Positions 34,951-45,128 of a DNA stretch of 64,000 bases are shown here, in pieces. The DNA is taken from contig JAJKFJ010021312.1 in the NCBI GenBank assembly GCA_027382625.1, positions 62,001 through 126,000 of the forward strand. Direction: 5' to 3'. Source of the stretch: Tetmemena sp. SeJ-2015. Its lineage: Eukaryota; Ciliophora; Spirotrichea; Sporadotrichida; Oxytrichidae. The position numbers were made by a program, and so were the translations under genes. Within the stretch, counting starts at the first letter, position 1; every line of letters begins with the position of its first letter. The notes below the pieces were generated by a model. That model made no database searches and had not been told where the DNA came from. It was given only the letters and a program-made list of their open reading frames with translations.

Positions 34951-35572
34951 AAAATTTAGGGGGCCTTTTCCTAGACATTAAAATTTTATAATGAATAAAG
35001 ATAAGAAAAAAATATGTTTATAGGGTAGCTTTCGCTCCGCAATCTGTTTCCTCCAGTGATGGAGGACTGTTCAAACATCTATGGCTTTAAATTTAATTCT
35101 ACTTCAAAAGGTTAGAGTTCAGCTGCACTTAAGAAAAATCTATATTTTAAGCAAATTTTCGCTATTGTAAAATAATTTTAAAGTGAAATTTTTAAATAGT
35201 GCAGCATTTTGATATAAAAAAAATTTAATTCATCATAATTAAGTAGATAATGCTGCAATTTTTTAACTCTATTTCTTTGTGCTTATAGCTTAAGCATAAT
35301 ATATTTTCAAAAAATGCTGTACTATTAAAAAATTTCACTTTAAGTATATTTTAAAATAGCGAAAAATTAGCATAAAATATAGATTTTATTTAGGTGCAGC
35401 TGACTTCTATCTAACTGAATTAGGATTAAAATTTGAAGGCTCATATGTTTGAACAGTCCTCCATAACTGGAAGAATCAGATTTCGGAGAGAAAATTACCC
35501 TATGAACATATTTATTTTTTCTCCTTTATTCATTATTAAATTTCACTGTCGAGTTAAGGGGCCCCATAATTT
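34951..35572. mobile_element. Foldback element with roughly 245 bp inverted arms
   Basis: The left arm (from GGGGGCC at about 34959) and the right arm (ending GGCCCC at about 35565) are imperfect inverted copies. Both contain GGAGGACTGTTCAAACAT, AAATCTATATTTTA and TTCGCTATT. A spacer of about 110 bp separates them. No ORF. Typical of a large MITE or foldback transposon. Confidence 0.75.
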
Positions 35573-35875
35573 TTTTATTTTAAACTCAGGATAAAGAACT
35601 TCCTTTATTAAATCTTTTAATCTACAAAATTTTTTATCAATGATGCTTGAGTAAAATTTAATAAACTCTATATTATAAGTTTATCTATTAAATGAATTAT
35701 CACAAAAATTTCAATTGAAACATTTTGCTAGTTTGATAATATTTTAAATGGAACGCTTATTAGAAATAGAGTAAGAATAATTCTTAATGTTAGCAACAAA
35801 TTTTTCCCTAATTAATAAGTACTTAAGGAAAGATTTAATGAAAATTTATAGTTTATTATAGTTTGAGTTCATAAA

Positions 35876-38800
35876 ATGGATAGAATATCAGGCCTGCTAT
35901 AATGCATAGTTTGCATGGAGACTGCAACTACACCATATTAATGCATTAAATGCCAAGTTGTAGTATGCAAAGAATTTTACTATTAAAAATGTTAAAAAAT
36001 CGATTCTTTATATTTTATGAATGCTAGTCATAAATGGATCCCAAAATATGTCCTTAATGCAGGAAAAAGAAGGGAGTCAAATATTCAAAGGCAATGCAAA
36101 AGGTTGTGGACCTGATTGGATGTGCATGCTAATTAAATATTTTTTAAATGCCCTAATAACTGTGGTTAAGCTCAATATAGTTCAGAATTAAATTAAAATA
36201 GATGATTGATTATAGTCATAATTGCCTCTTAATGGCAGAGTAATGGTTAAAATACTCCGAATTGCAGTTTTCAATAGGAAAAAATAAGAGTTTTTTTGGG
36301 TATAATTTTCATAGCATTCAACATTAGTCTCTTATAATTTTGGATTGAGGGCTCCCTCTCAAAATTACTAAGATATAAATATTTGATAATATTATTTTCA
36401 ATAAAATTTTATAATAAAGTTAGAATATGATACATCATTAGTGTTTACATAATTTTAAATTCTTTTCATTCAAATCTGAGTTAACATTACAAAAATTTAA
36501 TTTCTTTTTTATATATGAACAATACAAAAAAGAGCTGGAGAAATAATATTCATAAGACTCTAGAGATATTTGGAAAGCAAAACCAAGTAAAGTAATCCTT
36601 TATAATTAGACCTAAATTTTAATAAATTCTCTTGAGTTCGATCACATTTAATAATTTTTATATAATACTTTAAAAGTGTATCGAGTTTAAGTGATAAAAA
36701 GGGGGAGCAAAAATATGAGGAGAAAATGACAAATAAAACTAGAGCCCTTAATAATTTATTAGACTAAGATTAAGGAAAATTTGAATATAAAAGAAGCATG
36801 ACAATGCTTACTATTTGCGCAAATACGAAATAGATATATTAAATCACGAAAAAGTATTCTATTTCACATCTACTGCCATTGATTAGATTCTTTTTAATTT
36901 AATTTACAAGTTAGAAATATAATTCAATAACTCCGCTATAATTAATTAAAATTAAGATTATAATTTTTAACTAACTTTAAGCTGACTTGACTTATGGGAC
37001 ATTAGAGACTCATCTTCTTGTATGCGAAAATGCTGCCCTAAAATGTAAACTTGGTAGCTTGTAGTGTCCTTACTCTGGGAATAGAAGTGAAATGCTGGCG
37101 CATGTATTTTCTGAGCGTCTATGAATTCATCTTATTTTTATGCTTAGAATTTTTATAGCATGCACTAGAAGTATTAAAGTTCTCTACTCAAGATCCAAGA
37201 ATTGAAAGTTTGTTAGACATATCAATAGATTTAGATGAATCTGATTAAAACATCAAAGATCATCTAATAAGAAGAAATAGAACTGTAGAAAGAGAAGTAG
37301 AGGATATCTTAGGAGGATTAGGAGAAAGTTATGCTAGAGGATATAGACTTAGGAGAAATTATAGGATGCATATGATTAGTAAATCGAAAATAAGTTTTTC
37401 TCTAAAAAAACAGCTAATAAATTAATCACTCTTTAATAAAAGAAGGAATAGAAAAAGGATAATCGAGTGTAAGAATAATTAAGTGAAGGGTGAGAAGAGC
37501 ATCTTAGACCTTTTGCTTGAATTCAGGATAGAGAAACAAGAAAAAAGAGACTGTTAGGTCAAGCTAAAAAAGAGAATTGCTAAAAATTCGTCTTAAATTA
37601 TCAATAAAATAGTCGTTGCTCACCTTCAGTATTTCAATGTTCTTAGAACACTTTCTCCTCCACTCATCATCCTTCATCATTCCTACTGCTCCTTCATCAC
37701 CTTCAACTCCCTTTATCCCGCACCATCTTTCATCTTAACTTAAGAGTTTTCCTTGAGTTTCTCGATAATGTTTCTTCAAATTGAAGTACTTAGAGAGAAG
37801 ATTGAGAAATAAGAGTGAGGGTGTCGAGCAGTGAAGGCGATAGAAGGTCATACTTATAAAAAATGTGGAATTTTTGAAAGAATCCTAAAACTGCAATTGT
37901 GTTATTTAAACATTTCATAGGGCGAATCTTCTGTTATTTTTAAAATATAATTCTCGATCAACTAATCATATCCATCCTATATTAAATTAGAAAGTTTAAA
38001 TCTAGGACTCGTGACGTGTTACCAAAGTAATCACCCATGTCAGATCTAGTTTAATAATCCAGTAAGTGCTTTGCATATGCAATAGAGCGGTGAGTGGATC
38101 GTGGTGAGCCACATCGCCCTGCGAGAGCAGTAGTTGTTCCAAAGTCGTAACCCAACCGCACCTCAATTAGGAGTGCTGCTGTTGAAATTACTAAGGGTAA
38201 GCCACCCATATGAATGAATATCATTCCATTTAACCTAGCTGGTGTGTCATAAGATGAAGTCTAGTTTGGGCTTGACCACTGGCAATTTTTCACATCATTT
38301 AACTTGAAGGCGACACATAAACCCATGATATCTCAATTCTGACCTGGAAGCCTATTTTTTCTGCCTTCTCAGTATAACCATTGCAACTGAGGTTTTGGGC
38401 TTATCGTTTTTCAAGTTAGATGGAAAGAATTAAAGTAAGTTGCTGACTGGGGAATCATTTTGCTGTTTTCACCCTTATTAATGAGATATAAGATAGTAGG
38501 GAGGTATTGTGGGATTAGATTTCCATGGTCTTAACAGTGACGTCAAGGGCCAACAGATATACACAAGTGATAGCTACACAAGTTATTCAACTATTTAATT
38601 TATCTCCCAGAGGTCTCCTTAATTCCTCTAATTATTATAGACCTAGGCCTGATAGATTTGGAAGAGGAAACAGAGGCAGAGGTGAAGGCATAGATGGAGA
38701 AGAAGCAAGAGGATACACACCCAGAGGAGAAAGAATATATAGAGAAGTATTCGGAAGAGGAAACAGAGGTAGAGGTGAAGGCATAAATGGAGAAGCAGCA

Positions 38801-38980
38801 AATGAATTCAGAGGAAGAGGAGCGAGAGTTCCTAGAGATGAATACGGAAGAGCAAACAGGCACAATGATTAAAATAATCCCAATACTACAGTCATAGAGG
38901 AAGAAAAGGTTTAAGGGACTCATAATATTGATAAAAAATTTAATCCTAGAGGAAGAGGCAGAGGAGGAGGACCTGAATGA
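35876..38980 (+). CDS. RING/TRAF family 3, copy I, with RGG tail
   Basis: Starts MDRISGLLQCIVCMETATTP. Five IESs (pointers GAAT, AAT, TTAAGCT, CTA, ATTATAG; 47, 16, 811, 46 and 1276 bp) are removed to give VVCKECQSQMDPKICPQCRK, CACQCPNNCGQADLTYGTLE, HVFSERLEVLKFSTQDPRIE and RRNYRPRPDRFGRGNRGRGE. The RGG tail has repeats of FGRGNRGRGEGI and ends RGRGRGGGPE at TGA 38978. The architecture RING, TRAF finger, RGG suggests a ubiquitin-ligase-like RNA-associated protein, by domain inference only. Confidence 0.75.
35972..36018 (+). other. IES, pointer GAAT (copy I, RING position)
   Basis: GAAT at 35972-35975 and 36019-36022. Removal gives VCKECQSQM. Confidence 0.75.
36131..36146 (+). other. 16 bp IES, pointer AAT (copy I)
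   Basis: AAT at 36131-36133 and 36147-36149. Removal gives CACQCPNNC. The same pointer and position occur in copy K. Confidence 0.65.
36166..36976 (+). other. IES of 811 bp, pointer TTAAGCT (copy I)
   Basis: TTAAGCT at 36166-36172 and 36977-36983 in phase. Removal gives CGQADLTYGTLETHL. The homologous IES is 35-44 bp in H, J and K, so this one has been enlarged. Confidence 0.8.
37119..37164 (+). other. IES, pointer CTA (copy I)
   Basis: CTA at 37119-37121 and 37165-37167 in phase. Removal joins FSERL to EVLKFS. Confidence 0.6.
37358..38633 (+). other. IES of 1276 bp, pointer ATTATAG, containing GC-rich repeat copy 3
   Basis: ATTATAG at 37358-37364 and 38634-38640 in phase. Removal gives RRNYRPRPDRFGRG, joining the charged linker to the RGG tail. 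The dispersed GC-rich repeat lies inside. Confidence 0.75.
37983..38480 (+). repeat. GC-rich dispersed repeat, copy 3 (inside an IES)
   Basis: Begins AAATTAGAAAGTTTAAATCT then AGGACTCGTGAC, closely matching the head of copy 1, with later shared words (GGAT.GTGGTGA.CC). Its position inside a predicted IES means it is lost from the somatic genome. Confidence 0.65.
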
Positions 38981-39009
38981 TAAAGTGTGATTTTTTTAAA
39001 TAAAATTTG

Positions 39010-39270
39010 TTGCTTTATCTATTAATTCTTTAAATATCTGATGAAAAACTCATCATAAAGTTTTTATTGAAGTTCTTTAATGGACCTGGTATTTCCGCTG
39101 GTGTTCGTAAACCAGTCTTTACTATGAATAAAAGCTATTCAAACAGTTAAGGACTTGAGCTTTGAGGAGCGTTTAATATTACGATGAGTATTTTCTGCGG
39201 ATAGTGAAGTTGCTAATGTTGTACATTTCAATGAGCTACAAGCATGTTTGAATGTCTAATAGATTAGAAT
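39010..39270 (+). pseudogene. Degenerate 100-aa cassette gene after copy I
   Basis: Keeps MDLVFPLVFVNQSLL and SMSYKH at conserved places of the gene at 43809 but has frameshifts and TGAs between them. Confidence 0.6.
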
Positions 39271-40037
39271 CGAAAGTAAATAGGGTGATTCCATTTATAA
39301 TTAAATCCTAATTCTCGCATTGGAATGTATTCCAAGTCGGCGAAACCATCATAGAAGAGAATGTTCCATGCATTCGATCTCAACTCATCCTCCCTTATCG
39401 CAGGCTAAGATATTCGTGCTCATGTGCCAGCCGTGAACCTGATATCTTTTCCCGAGAGCACGCTTACTCAAATAAAGACGAAAGCTCTAAAGAAACCTCT
39501 CCCATCCAGATTGAGAAAGTGCATGCTGATCACTTACGAACTAGAGGTCTCCTCCTTCTTTCTACGATTCGACTCTCTACACACGGGTGCACATCCACGA
39601 CTTACCTATTCCGTTGGCTTCGCAACGGCTTCCAGATAGTCATTGGCCAAGGTAACTCAGGTTAGAAGGGCCTCTTGACCATTTAGAAATAGGAGAGGAA
39701 ATACCTAACAATAAACCAATTAGTCCAAGTATACAAATCCACCCTTTCTGAGCAAACAGTCATAATAATTTAAGCAATTCCGCAATTGCATTCGATTCTA
39801 ATATATTAGATAAAAAAGTGTGCTTGTATCTCCAAAAGTATTTTATGATCTAAAAATTGGAAATAGAAAATGCAGCTTCTCAAATATCATGTAATTAATC
39901 AACAAAAACAACAACAAAGCTATTTTTTTACATGAAATTCAAAATGTTCTTATTGTGGTGTGGTCATCAGAAAAAAATGAATGGTGTAAGCCTTTATAAA
40001 TATTAATGTCGTGAACAATCAATAGTGATCAACAAAA

Positions 40038-40190
40038 CCCCATATTATGATAAGAAAGTGAAAATAAGTTGTGTATAATTAATTTCTTTATTAATACTTA
40101 TAATCATGCTAAATTTTAACCCTAAACAGGCAATCTAAAGTCTTCTAGGAAGATGACCTTGACGTCTGTCTCATATTCTCTGAATTTCTC
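40038..40190 (-). repeat. Copy of the kinase-ORF 3' end
   Basis: Near-identical to 33912-34062, including the stop region of the kinase ORF and its 3' flank. A weaker copy lies at about 42290-42410. These follow the 100-aa gene in each cassette, so the transposon relic was duplicated with the cassette. Confidence 0.75.
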
Positions 40191-40716
40191 TTATTCTTAA
40201 AAATTTCAATCACAAATGCTCTTGAATTTATTATAATTTATTTAAAATGCTTTCGATTTAATAATTAAGCTTCCAAAGCTAAAATAAAATTTTCTCTAAA
40301 AAATAAAGTATAAATTACACAAAATCTTTTGCTGAGCTGCAGTTACTGCGACTCGCCACCTATTTCAAAACCCATTTCTTTAAAATTCATTTGAAATCAA
40401 TGAATTAATTTATTATCATCTACTTTCACAATTTAAATCAATTGTGTATTTCACCTACTTATAATTTGATCATCTTTTCATACCCTTCCCATAAAAAGGA
40501 AGTTATCTCAGATTTATTACTTTCTGATATGTTTGTAGCATAAATGATCAATAATTAATGATAACCTATTTAAACGTTTTTGATAATTTAACTACGAAGT
40601 AGAGAAAGAATAAAATAGAAATTAGAAATAAATGCAATAATGACCAAATTTCAAGCAAGGTTAAATTATTGTTTGGATAGATTTATTGAGCACATTTAAT
40701 AATATATTAATATAAA

Positions 40717-41657
40717 ATGGAAAGCAAAAATTTAAAAAGCCTGCTAGACTGCATAGTATGCTGGAGAATAGCTACTCGTCCATTTTAATGTGATATTTGT
40801 CTTGCTGTTGTTTGCGATGAATTTTTATTAATGACTAAAATGAGAACTTTATTTTGATTATGAATGCTAGAAATAGTTGAATAGCAGAGTTTGTCCAAAT
40901 TGCAGAGGAGAAGATTCAATCAATTATTCAAAAACACTACAAAAATTTGTGAACAAAGCAAAATGCAAATGCTAACACTTTAATATTTTTAGAATGCCCA
41001 AATGGCTGCTATACAGCTGCATTAAAATAAAGTTTTAAATTTATAGAATAAAATTAAGCTGGCCTGACTTATGAGGGTTTACCAGAGCACTTAGAAAATT
41101 GTAAAAGGAAAATCAAGAAAGGCAATATGAGAAACTTCGAATCTCCCTTATAATTAATTGCAACGAAAGGCCTCAGGAGTTAGAGTTCGGGTGATTATAG
41201 TTCAGACAATTATAGTCCAAGCAATTACAGTTCAGAAGACGCTATCTCTTATGCTAATAATTACAGTCCTAGTCGTCACTATAAGAGATACTATATTCGA
41301 GAATTTCTTTCCATAAAACCTGAAGCAAAAGAGAGATATTTAAGATAAGCGTCGGAAGCAAAAGAGAAATATTTTAGATAAGTGATGGAAGCAAAAGAGA
41401 GACGGCAAAGATATTTGATGGAAGCAAAAGAAAGAAGACAAACTTAAGTACAAGAAGCGATAGATAGACGGTAAAGATATGTGTAAGAAGCGACGGAAAG
41501 GCGGTAAAGAAAATTGTAAGCAGGGCTGGGAGGATAAAGGCGATAAAGAGGAGGTTTTATAGGAGCTGAAGTAAAAAGGAAAGCAACTGGAATTGAAAAG
41601 AAGAAAAACCATAAAACCATAAAGCTTTTAAAAAATGAAGGAGGAAGGTAAGCCTGA
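40717..41657 (+). CDS. RING family 3, copy J, with charged helical repeat tail
   Basis: Starts MESKNLKSLLDCIVCWRIAT. IESs with pointers ATGAAT (43 bp) and AGCTG (42 bp), and probably a short AA-pointer one near 40974, are removed to give VVCDECQKQLNSRVCPNCRG and CYTAGLTYEGLPEHLENCKR. The second zinc finger of the family is missing. The tail differs from the RGG tails: Ser/Tyr-rich repeats (DYSSDNYSPSNYSSED) and then about seven 11-12-residue repeats like MEAKERRQRYL, predicted to form a long charged helix or coiled coil. Ends TGA 41655-41657. Confidence 0.7.
40817..40859 (+). other. IES, pointer ATGAAT (copy J, RING position)
   Basis: ATGAAT at 40817-40822 and 40860-40865. Removal gives VCDECQKQL. 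Confidence 0.8.
41015..41056 (+). other. IES, pointer AGCTG (copy J)
   Basis: AGCTG at 41015-41019 and 41057-41061. Removal gives YTAGLTYEG. Confidence 0.75.
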
Positions 41658-41770
41658 GCAATATAATGTTTGAACTATGCTATCTTTTCGATTCACTAAA
41701 TATTAAAAGAAAAAAATTCCTGCTTTATGTTTTTGTTGATAGAATTATTTTTGCTTATTACTTATAATTT

Positions 41771-42040
41771 TGCTTGAAGTTCTTTCATGGACTTGGTATT
41801 TCGAGTGGTGTTCTTCCACCAGTCTTTTTTGGGGATAAAAGCAATTCCAGCAGTTATAGAGTTGAGATAAGAGCAGCGTTTAATATACTGCGATGAGTAT
41901 TTTTTGCTAGAAATGAAATCGCTATTGGTAAATGATTCTCTGAGCTAGAAGTATTTATATGACTTTGACCAGAAAGTGTACTTGAGTCTCCAAAAATTTA
42001 TCTAGAAAACTGAACCAAAGATCGTAATGTAGCTTCTCAA
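41771..42040 (+). pseudogene. 100-aa cassette gene after copy J (nearly intact)
   Basis: Reads MDLVFRVVFFHQSFLGIKAI, then EQRLIYCDEYFLLEMKSLLV and YDFDQKVYLSLQKFI, about two thirds identical to the gene at 43809, and ends in TGA near 42036. It may still be functional; the C-terminal 20 residues differ. Confidence 0.6.
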
Positions 42041-42607
42041 CTATCATGTAAGTAATCATAAATTACATAATTCATTTGTTATGTAATTCAGAATGTTCTT
42101 ATTGTTTTAATAGTCCTGAGAGATAAATAGACTCCTATAAGCTTTTAAAATATTGATTTTTATAGAAATCAATAATGACCAGTTCATTAGATTAAAAAGA
42201 AAGATAAAGAAAATTTAAATTCTTTAATTATAAATATTTTTTCTAAGCTTAATTGTAGGAATATACTCTATTTTAATAAAAACTCCATAATATGATAAGA
42301 AAGAGAGAATAAAATAATTAATTTCTTATATTTATTATCATGTTAAATTTAACGTTAAAAATCAAGTCTAAAGTATTCTTATATTCTCTTAATCTCCTTT
42401 TCCTTAAAGATAATCTTAAATTAATGATAATCTTTTTAAAATGTTTTCGATTTAATAATAAAGCTACCAATTAGAGCTAAATTTAAATTTTCTTTAAAAA
42501 ATAAAGTATAAATTACTTTAAATAGCAGTATATTTTCCGTCAAGGTGAAATACTTTTATGAGGAAAGTTTTTATTGGATATATAAAATATTAATTTAAAT
42601 GTAAAAA

Positions 42608-43675
42608 ATGTATAGTACCGAAATTTAAGACCTGCTAGAATGTATTATATGCCAGGAAATAGCTGCTCGCCCATTTTAATGTGATGATTGTCAGGCTATT
42701 GTATGCGATGAATTTTTATCATTAAAATTGAGTTTACTAAAATTTACACCTTATATGAATGCTAGAAAAAATTGGTTCCCAAGTAATGTCCATAGTGCAG
42801 GAAATTTGATTCAATCATTTATTCAAAAACATTACAAAAATTTGTGAACAGGGCCAAATGCAAATGCCAATTTTTATATTTTTAAAATGCCCAAATAACT
42901 GCTCTTAAGCTAAAAATTAATTTACAGCAATAAAGTTTTCAATTTACATGAAGCTGGCTTGACTTATGGGGATTTAGCACAGCACCTACCTGTTTGCGAG
43001 ATGGCACTTCTGAAATGTAATCTGAATGACTTCAAGTGCCTTTACTCTGGAATTAAAAAGGATTTACTAGTACACATAGTAAGAGAGCATCTATCAACTC
43101 CAAATATCTTTCAATACTTTTTTTAAGAGCATCAAGAGGAATTAATAAATATTGCTACGAAAGGCTCCAAGATTTAAAATCACGATTCAAGTAAAGGACA
43201 CGATAAATCTAATGAGGAAGTCTCCCCACACTTTGGCGGAAGGAGTTATTCTTGGTCTAGGAGTAACTATGAAGAATGTGTAAGAGAAAAAAACCGAAAT
43301 TCCAGTTAAGAGAGAAGAGGAAGCATATCACTCAGTAGAGAAAGGAGGAGACTTAGAGTAGGGAGAGGTATAGGAGGAGATAGTGAATTTATAGAAACTA
43401 GAGGGGGACTTAGAGGAGGGAGAGGAGGAGACAGAGAAGACTTAGAAGACAGAGAAACCAAAGGAGGATTTAGAGGAGGTAGAGGAGGATTTAATGGAGG
43501 AGACAGTGAATTTAGAGATGGTAGAAGAGGAGGTAGAGGAGGATTTGATGGAGGAGACAGTGAATTTAGAGGTGGTAGAAGAGGAGGTAGAGGAGGATTT
43601 AGAGGTAGAGGAGGATTTAACGGAGGAGAGAGTGAATTCAGAGAAACCAGAGGAGGATTCAGAGGAGGACTTTGA
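42608..43675 (+). CDS. RING/TRAF family 3, copy K, with RGG tail
   Basis: Best-preserved member. Starts MYSTEIQDLLECIICQEIAA. IESs with pointers ATGAAT (47 bp), AAT (17 bp) and AAGCT (44 bp) are removed to give IVCDECQKKLVPKQCPQCRK, CKCQCPNNCSQAGLTYGDLA and HLPVCEMALLKCNLNDFKCL. After a linker (KGHDKSNEEVSPHFGGRSYS) comes an RGG tail of about 110 residues with repeats of RGGRGGFNGGDSEFR. Ends TGA 43673-43675. The long ORF in another frame over the tail (EETVNLEMVEEE) is a shadow of the repeats. Confidence 0.8.
42708..42754 (+). other. IES, pointer ATGAAT (copy K, RING position)
   Basis: ATGAAT at 42708-42713 and 42755-42760. Removal gives VCDECQKKL. Confidence 0.8.
42869..42885 (+). other. 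17 bp IES, pointer AAT (copy K)
   Basis: AAT at 42869-42871 and 42886-42888. Removal gives CQCPNNCSQA. Confidence 0.65.
42907..42950 (+). other. IES, pointer AAGCT (copy K)
   Basis: AAGCT at 42907-42911 and 42951-42955. Removal gives SQAGLTYGDL. Confidence 0.75.
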
Positions 43676-43808
43676 GGAAGACTTATTTTTAATGAATGAT
43701 TTCGTTTCTTAGCAAAATTAATTTTACTTAATAAAAATTTGTTGCTTTATCCTTAAATTGATCTCTTGATTGGGATTAGGTAATTTAAGTAAATATTGAG
43801 GTTCTTTC

Positions 43809-44111
43809 ATGGACCTGGTGTTTCGACTAGTATTCTTCCACCAGTCTTTGCTGGGTATAAAAGCAATTCCAGCAGTTATGGAGTTGAGCCAGGAGGAGCG
43901 TTTAATATACTGTGATGAATATTTTCTGCGGATCATGAAGCTGCTAATGGTGAACGACTCTATGAGCTACATGTATGTATATGATGTTGACTAGAAGGTG
44001 TGCTAGTGCCTTTAAGACTTCGACTCAAACAATGAACTTATGATCGAGGACTGGAAAAAGAGGAGGTAATTGCTCGACTATCATCTTCTAAATCCAAAGC
44101 AGCAAAATTGA
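43809..44111 (+). CDS. Conserved 100-aa protein of the cassette, intact copy
   Basis: Uninterrupted 100 codons: MDLVFRLVFFHQSLLGIKAI, then MELSQEERLIYCDEYFLRIM and NDSMSYMYVYDVDQKVCQCL, ending in a basic WKKRR and Gln-rich tail. No IES. Three decayed or diverged copies (33.5, 39.1 and 41.8 kb) keep the same core, which supports real coding. It always lies about 130 bp downstream of a family 3 RING gene. I do not recognise the family. Confidence 0.7.
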
Positions 44112-44326
44112 TAGAGTATGGGGTTTGGAATGTTCCCAAATTTGCAATAGTTTTAAATATCAAGGACAGATAGTGCACTGTTGGTCTTTATCAATTTTGT
44201 ATTTCAACTAAGAATTCGGTATAATGAGTGATCAATGATGAGTGGATTGAAATCATTGAGAGTTGAGAGAAATTTAAATTCTGAAATTATAAATAATTTG
44301 GTTAATTTTAAAGCTCAATCACAGTA

Positions 44327-44957
44327 ATGGACTCTATTTTCGGCATTTGCGGCAGCGACTGGGTCATCGTGGCTTGCGACACCGGTGTCAACCGCTCCAT
44401 CTTTACTCTAAAGCATGACGAGGACAAGATGATGCAAATTAATTCCAATAAAGTACTCGCTGCTTCAGGAGAGCAGACTGATCGCTATCAGTTCACTAAC
44501 TTCATCCAGAAGAATCTTGAACTCCAAGCCTATCGCACAGGCCATGAACTTTCAGTCGAGGCATCAGCTCAGTACATGAGAACTTTAATACGTTAAATTC
44601 CACTTATCGTCTATTTCTATTGTAACTGAGATGGCAAACGCTCTCCGCAGAGCGCCTTACCAAGTAAACTGCTTGCTCGGAGGCTTCGACCATCGCGATG
44701 GAACTGCAAAGCTTTTCTGGATGGACTACTTCGGTACTCTGCAGCAAGTGACCAAGGGCGCCCACGGATATGCAGGCTACTTCGTGAACTCAGTTCTCGA
44801 CAACAACTATCACAAGGACATGACTTTGGAGCAAGGTCTTGAGGCTCTCAAGAAGTGCGTGCAAGAGCTAAGAGTGAGATTCATCATCAAGCAGCCATCC
44901 TTCATCGCCAAGATTGTGACCAAGGACGGAGTGCAAGTCATCAACCTTGAACAGTGA
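44327..44957 (+). CDS. PSMB2: Proteasome subunit beta type-2 (beta4)
   Basis: Starts MDSIFGICGSDWVIVACDTG and ends IAKIVTKDGVQVINLEQ at TGA 44955. After removal of a 43 bp IES (pointer AACT) the product is 195 residues, close to the usual 200. Typical blocks: DEDKMMQINSNKVLAASGE, TNFIQKNLELQAYRTGHELS, then MRTEMANALRRAPYQVNCLL and FGTLQQVTKGAHGYAGYFV. This subunit of the 20S core has no catalytic N-terminal Thr. The gene is IES-poor and richer in GC than the RING array. Confidence 0.92.
44581..44623 (+). other. IES, pointer AACT (PSMB2)
   Basis: AACT at 44581-44584 and 44624-44627. Removal gives YMRTEMANALRRAP, matching the known alignment; no GT-AG intron keeps the frame. Confidence 0.85.
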
Positions 44958-45128
44958 GGGGAGAGACTGTGGTGAATATAAATATAGAGAGAAGGAGACT
45001 AAAGAGATGAGTGCAATTGATATCGTCAGTTAATTGTTCAAGAGTTTAACATTTGCAAACTATCTTCTCTCTCTATCGAGTAGAATAAGCAGATGTGTGA
45101 GGGGTAAGGTAATTATATTAAAGTGTAA

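Noticed and set aside
38600..38923. Ser-rich and Leu/Pro-rich minus-strand ORFs
   Set aside because: Antisense shadows of the RGG tail of copy I.
41340..41612. Minus-strand Phe/Leu/Ser-rich ORF
   Set aside because: Antisense of the MEAKERRQ repeats of copy J.
43494..43712. Acidic ORF starting MEETVNLEMVEEEVEEDL
   Set aside because: Frame shadow of the RGG repeat tail of copy K, which reads on from the RING/TRAF part once IESs are removed.
43809..44111. CKS1-like cell-cycle protein
   Set aside because: The YCDEYF word recalls Cks proteins, but the rest of the conserved Cks signature is missing.
44585..44629. A GT-AG intron in PSMB2
   Set aside because: The only GT...AG pair leaves the reading frame wrong, whereas the AACT direct repeat restores the expected alignment exactly.
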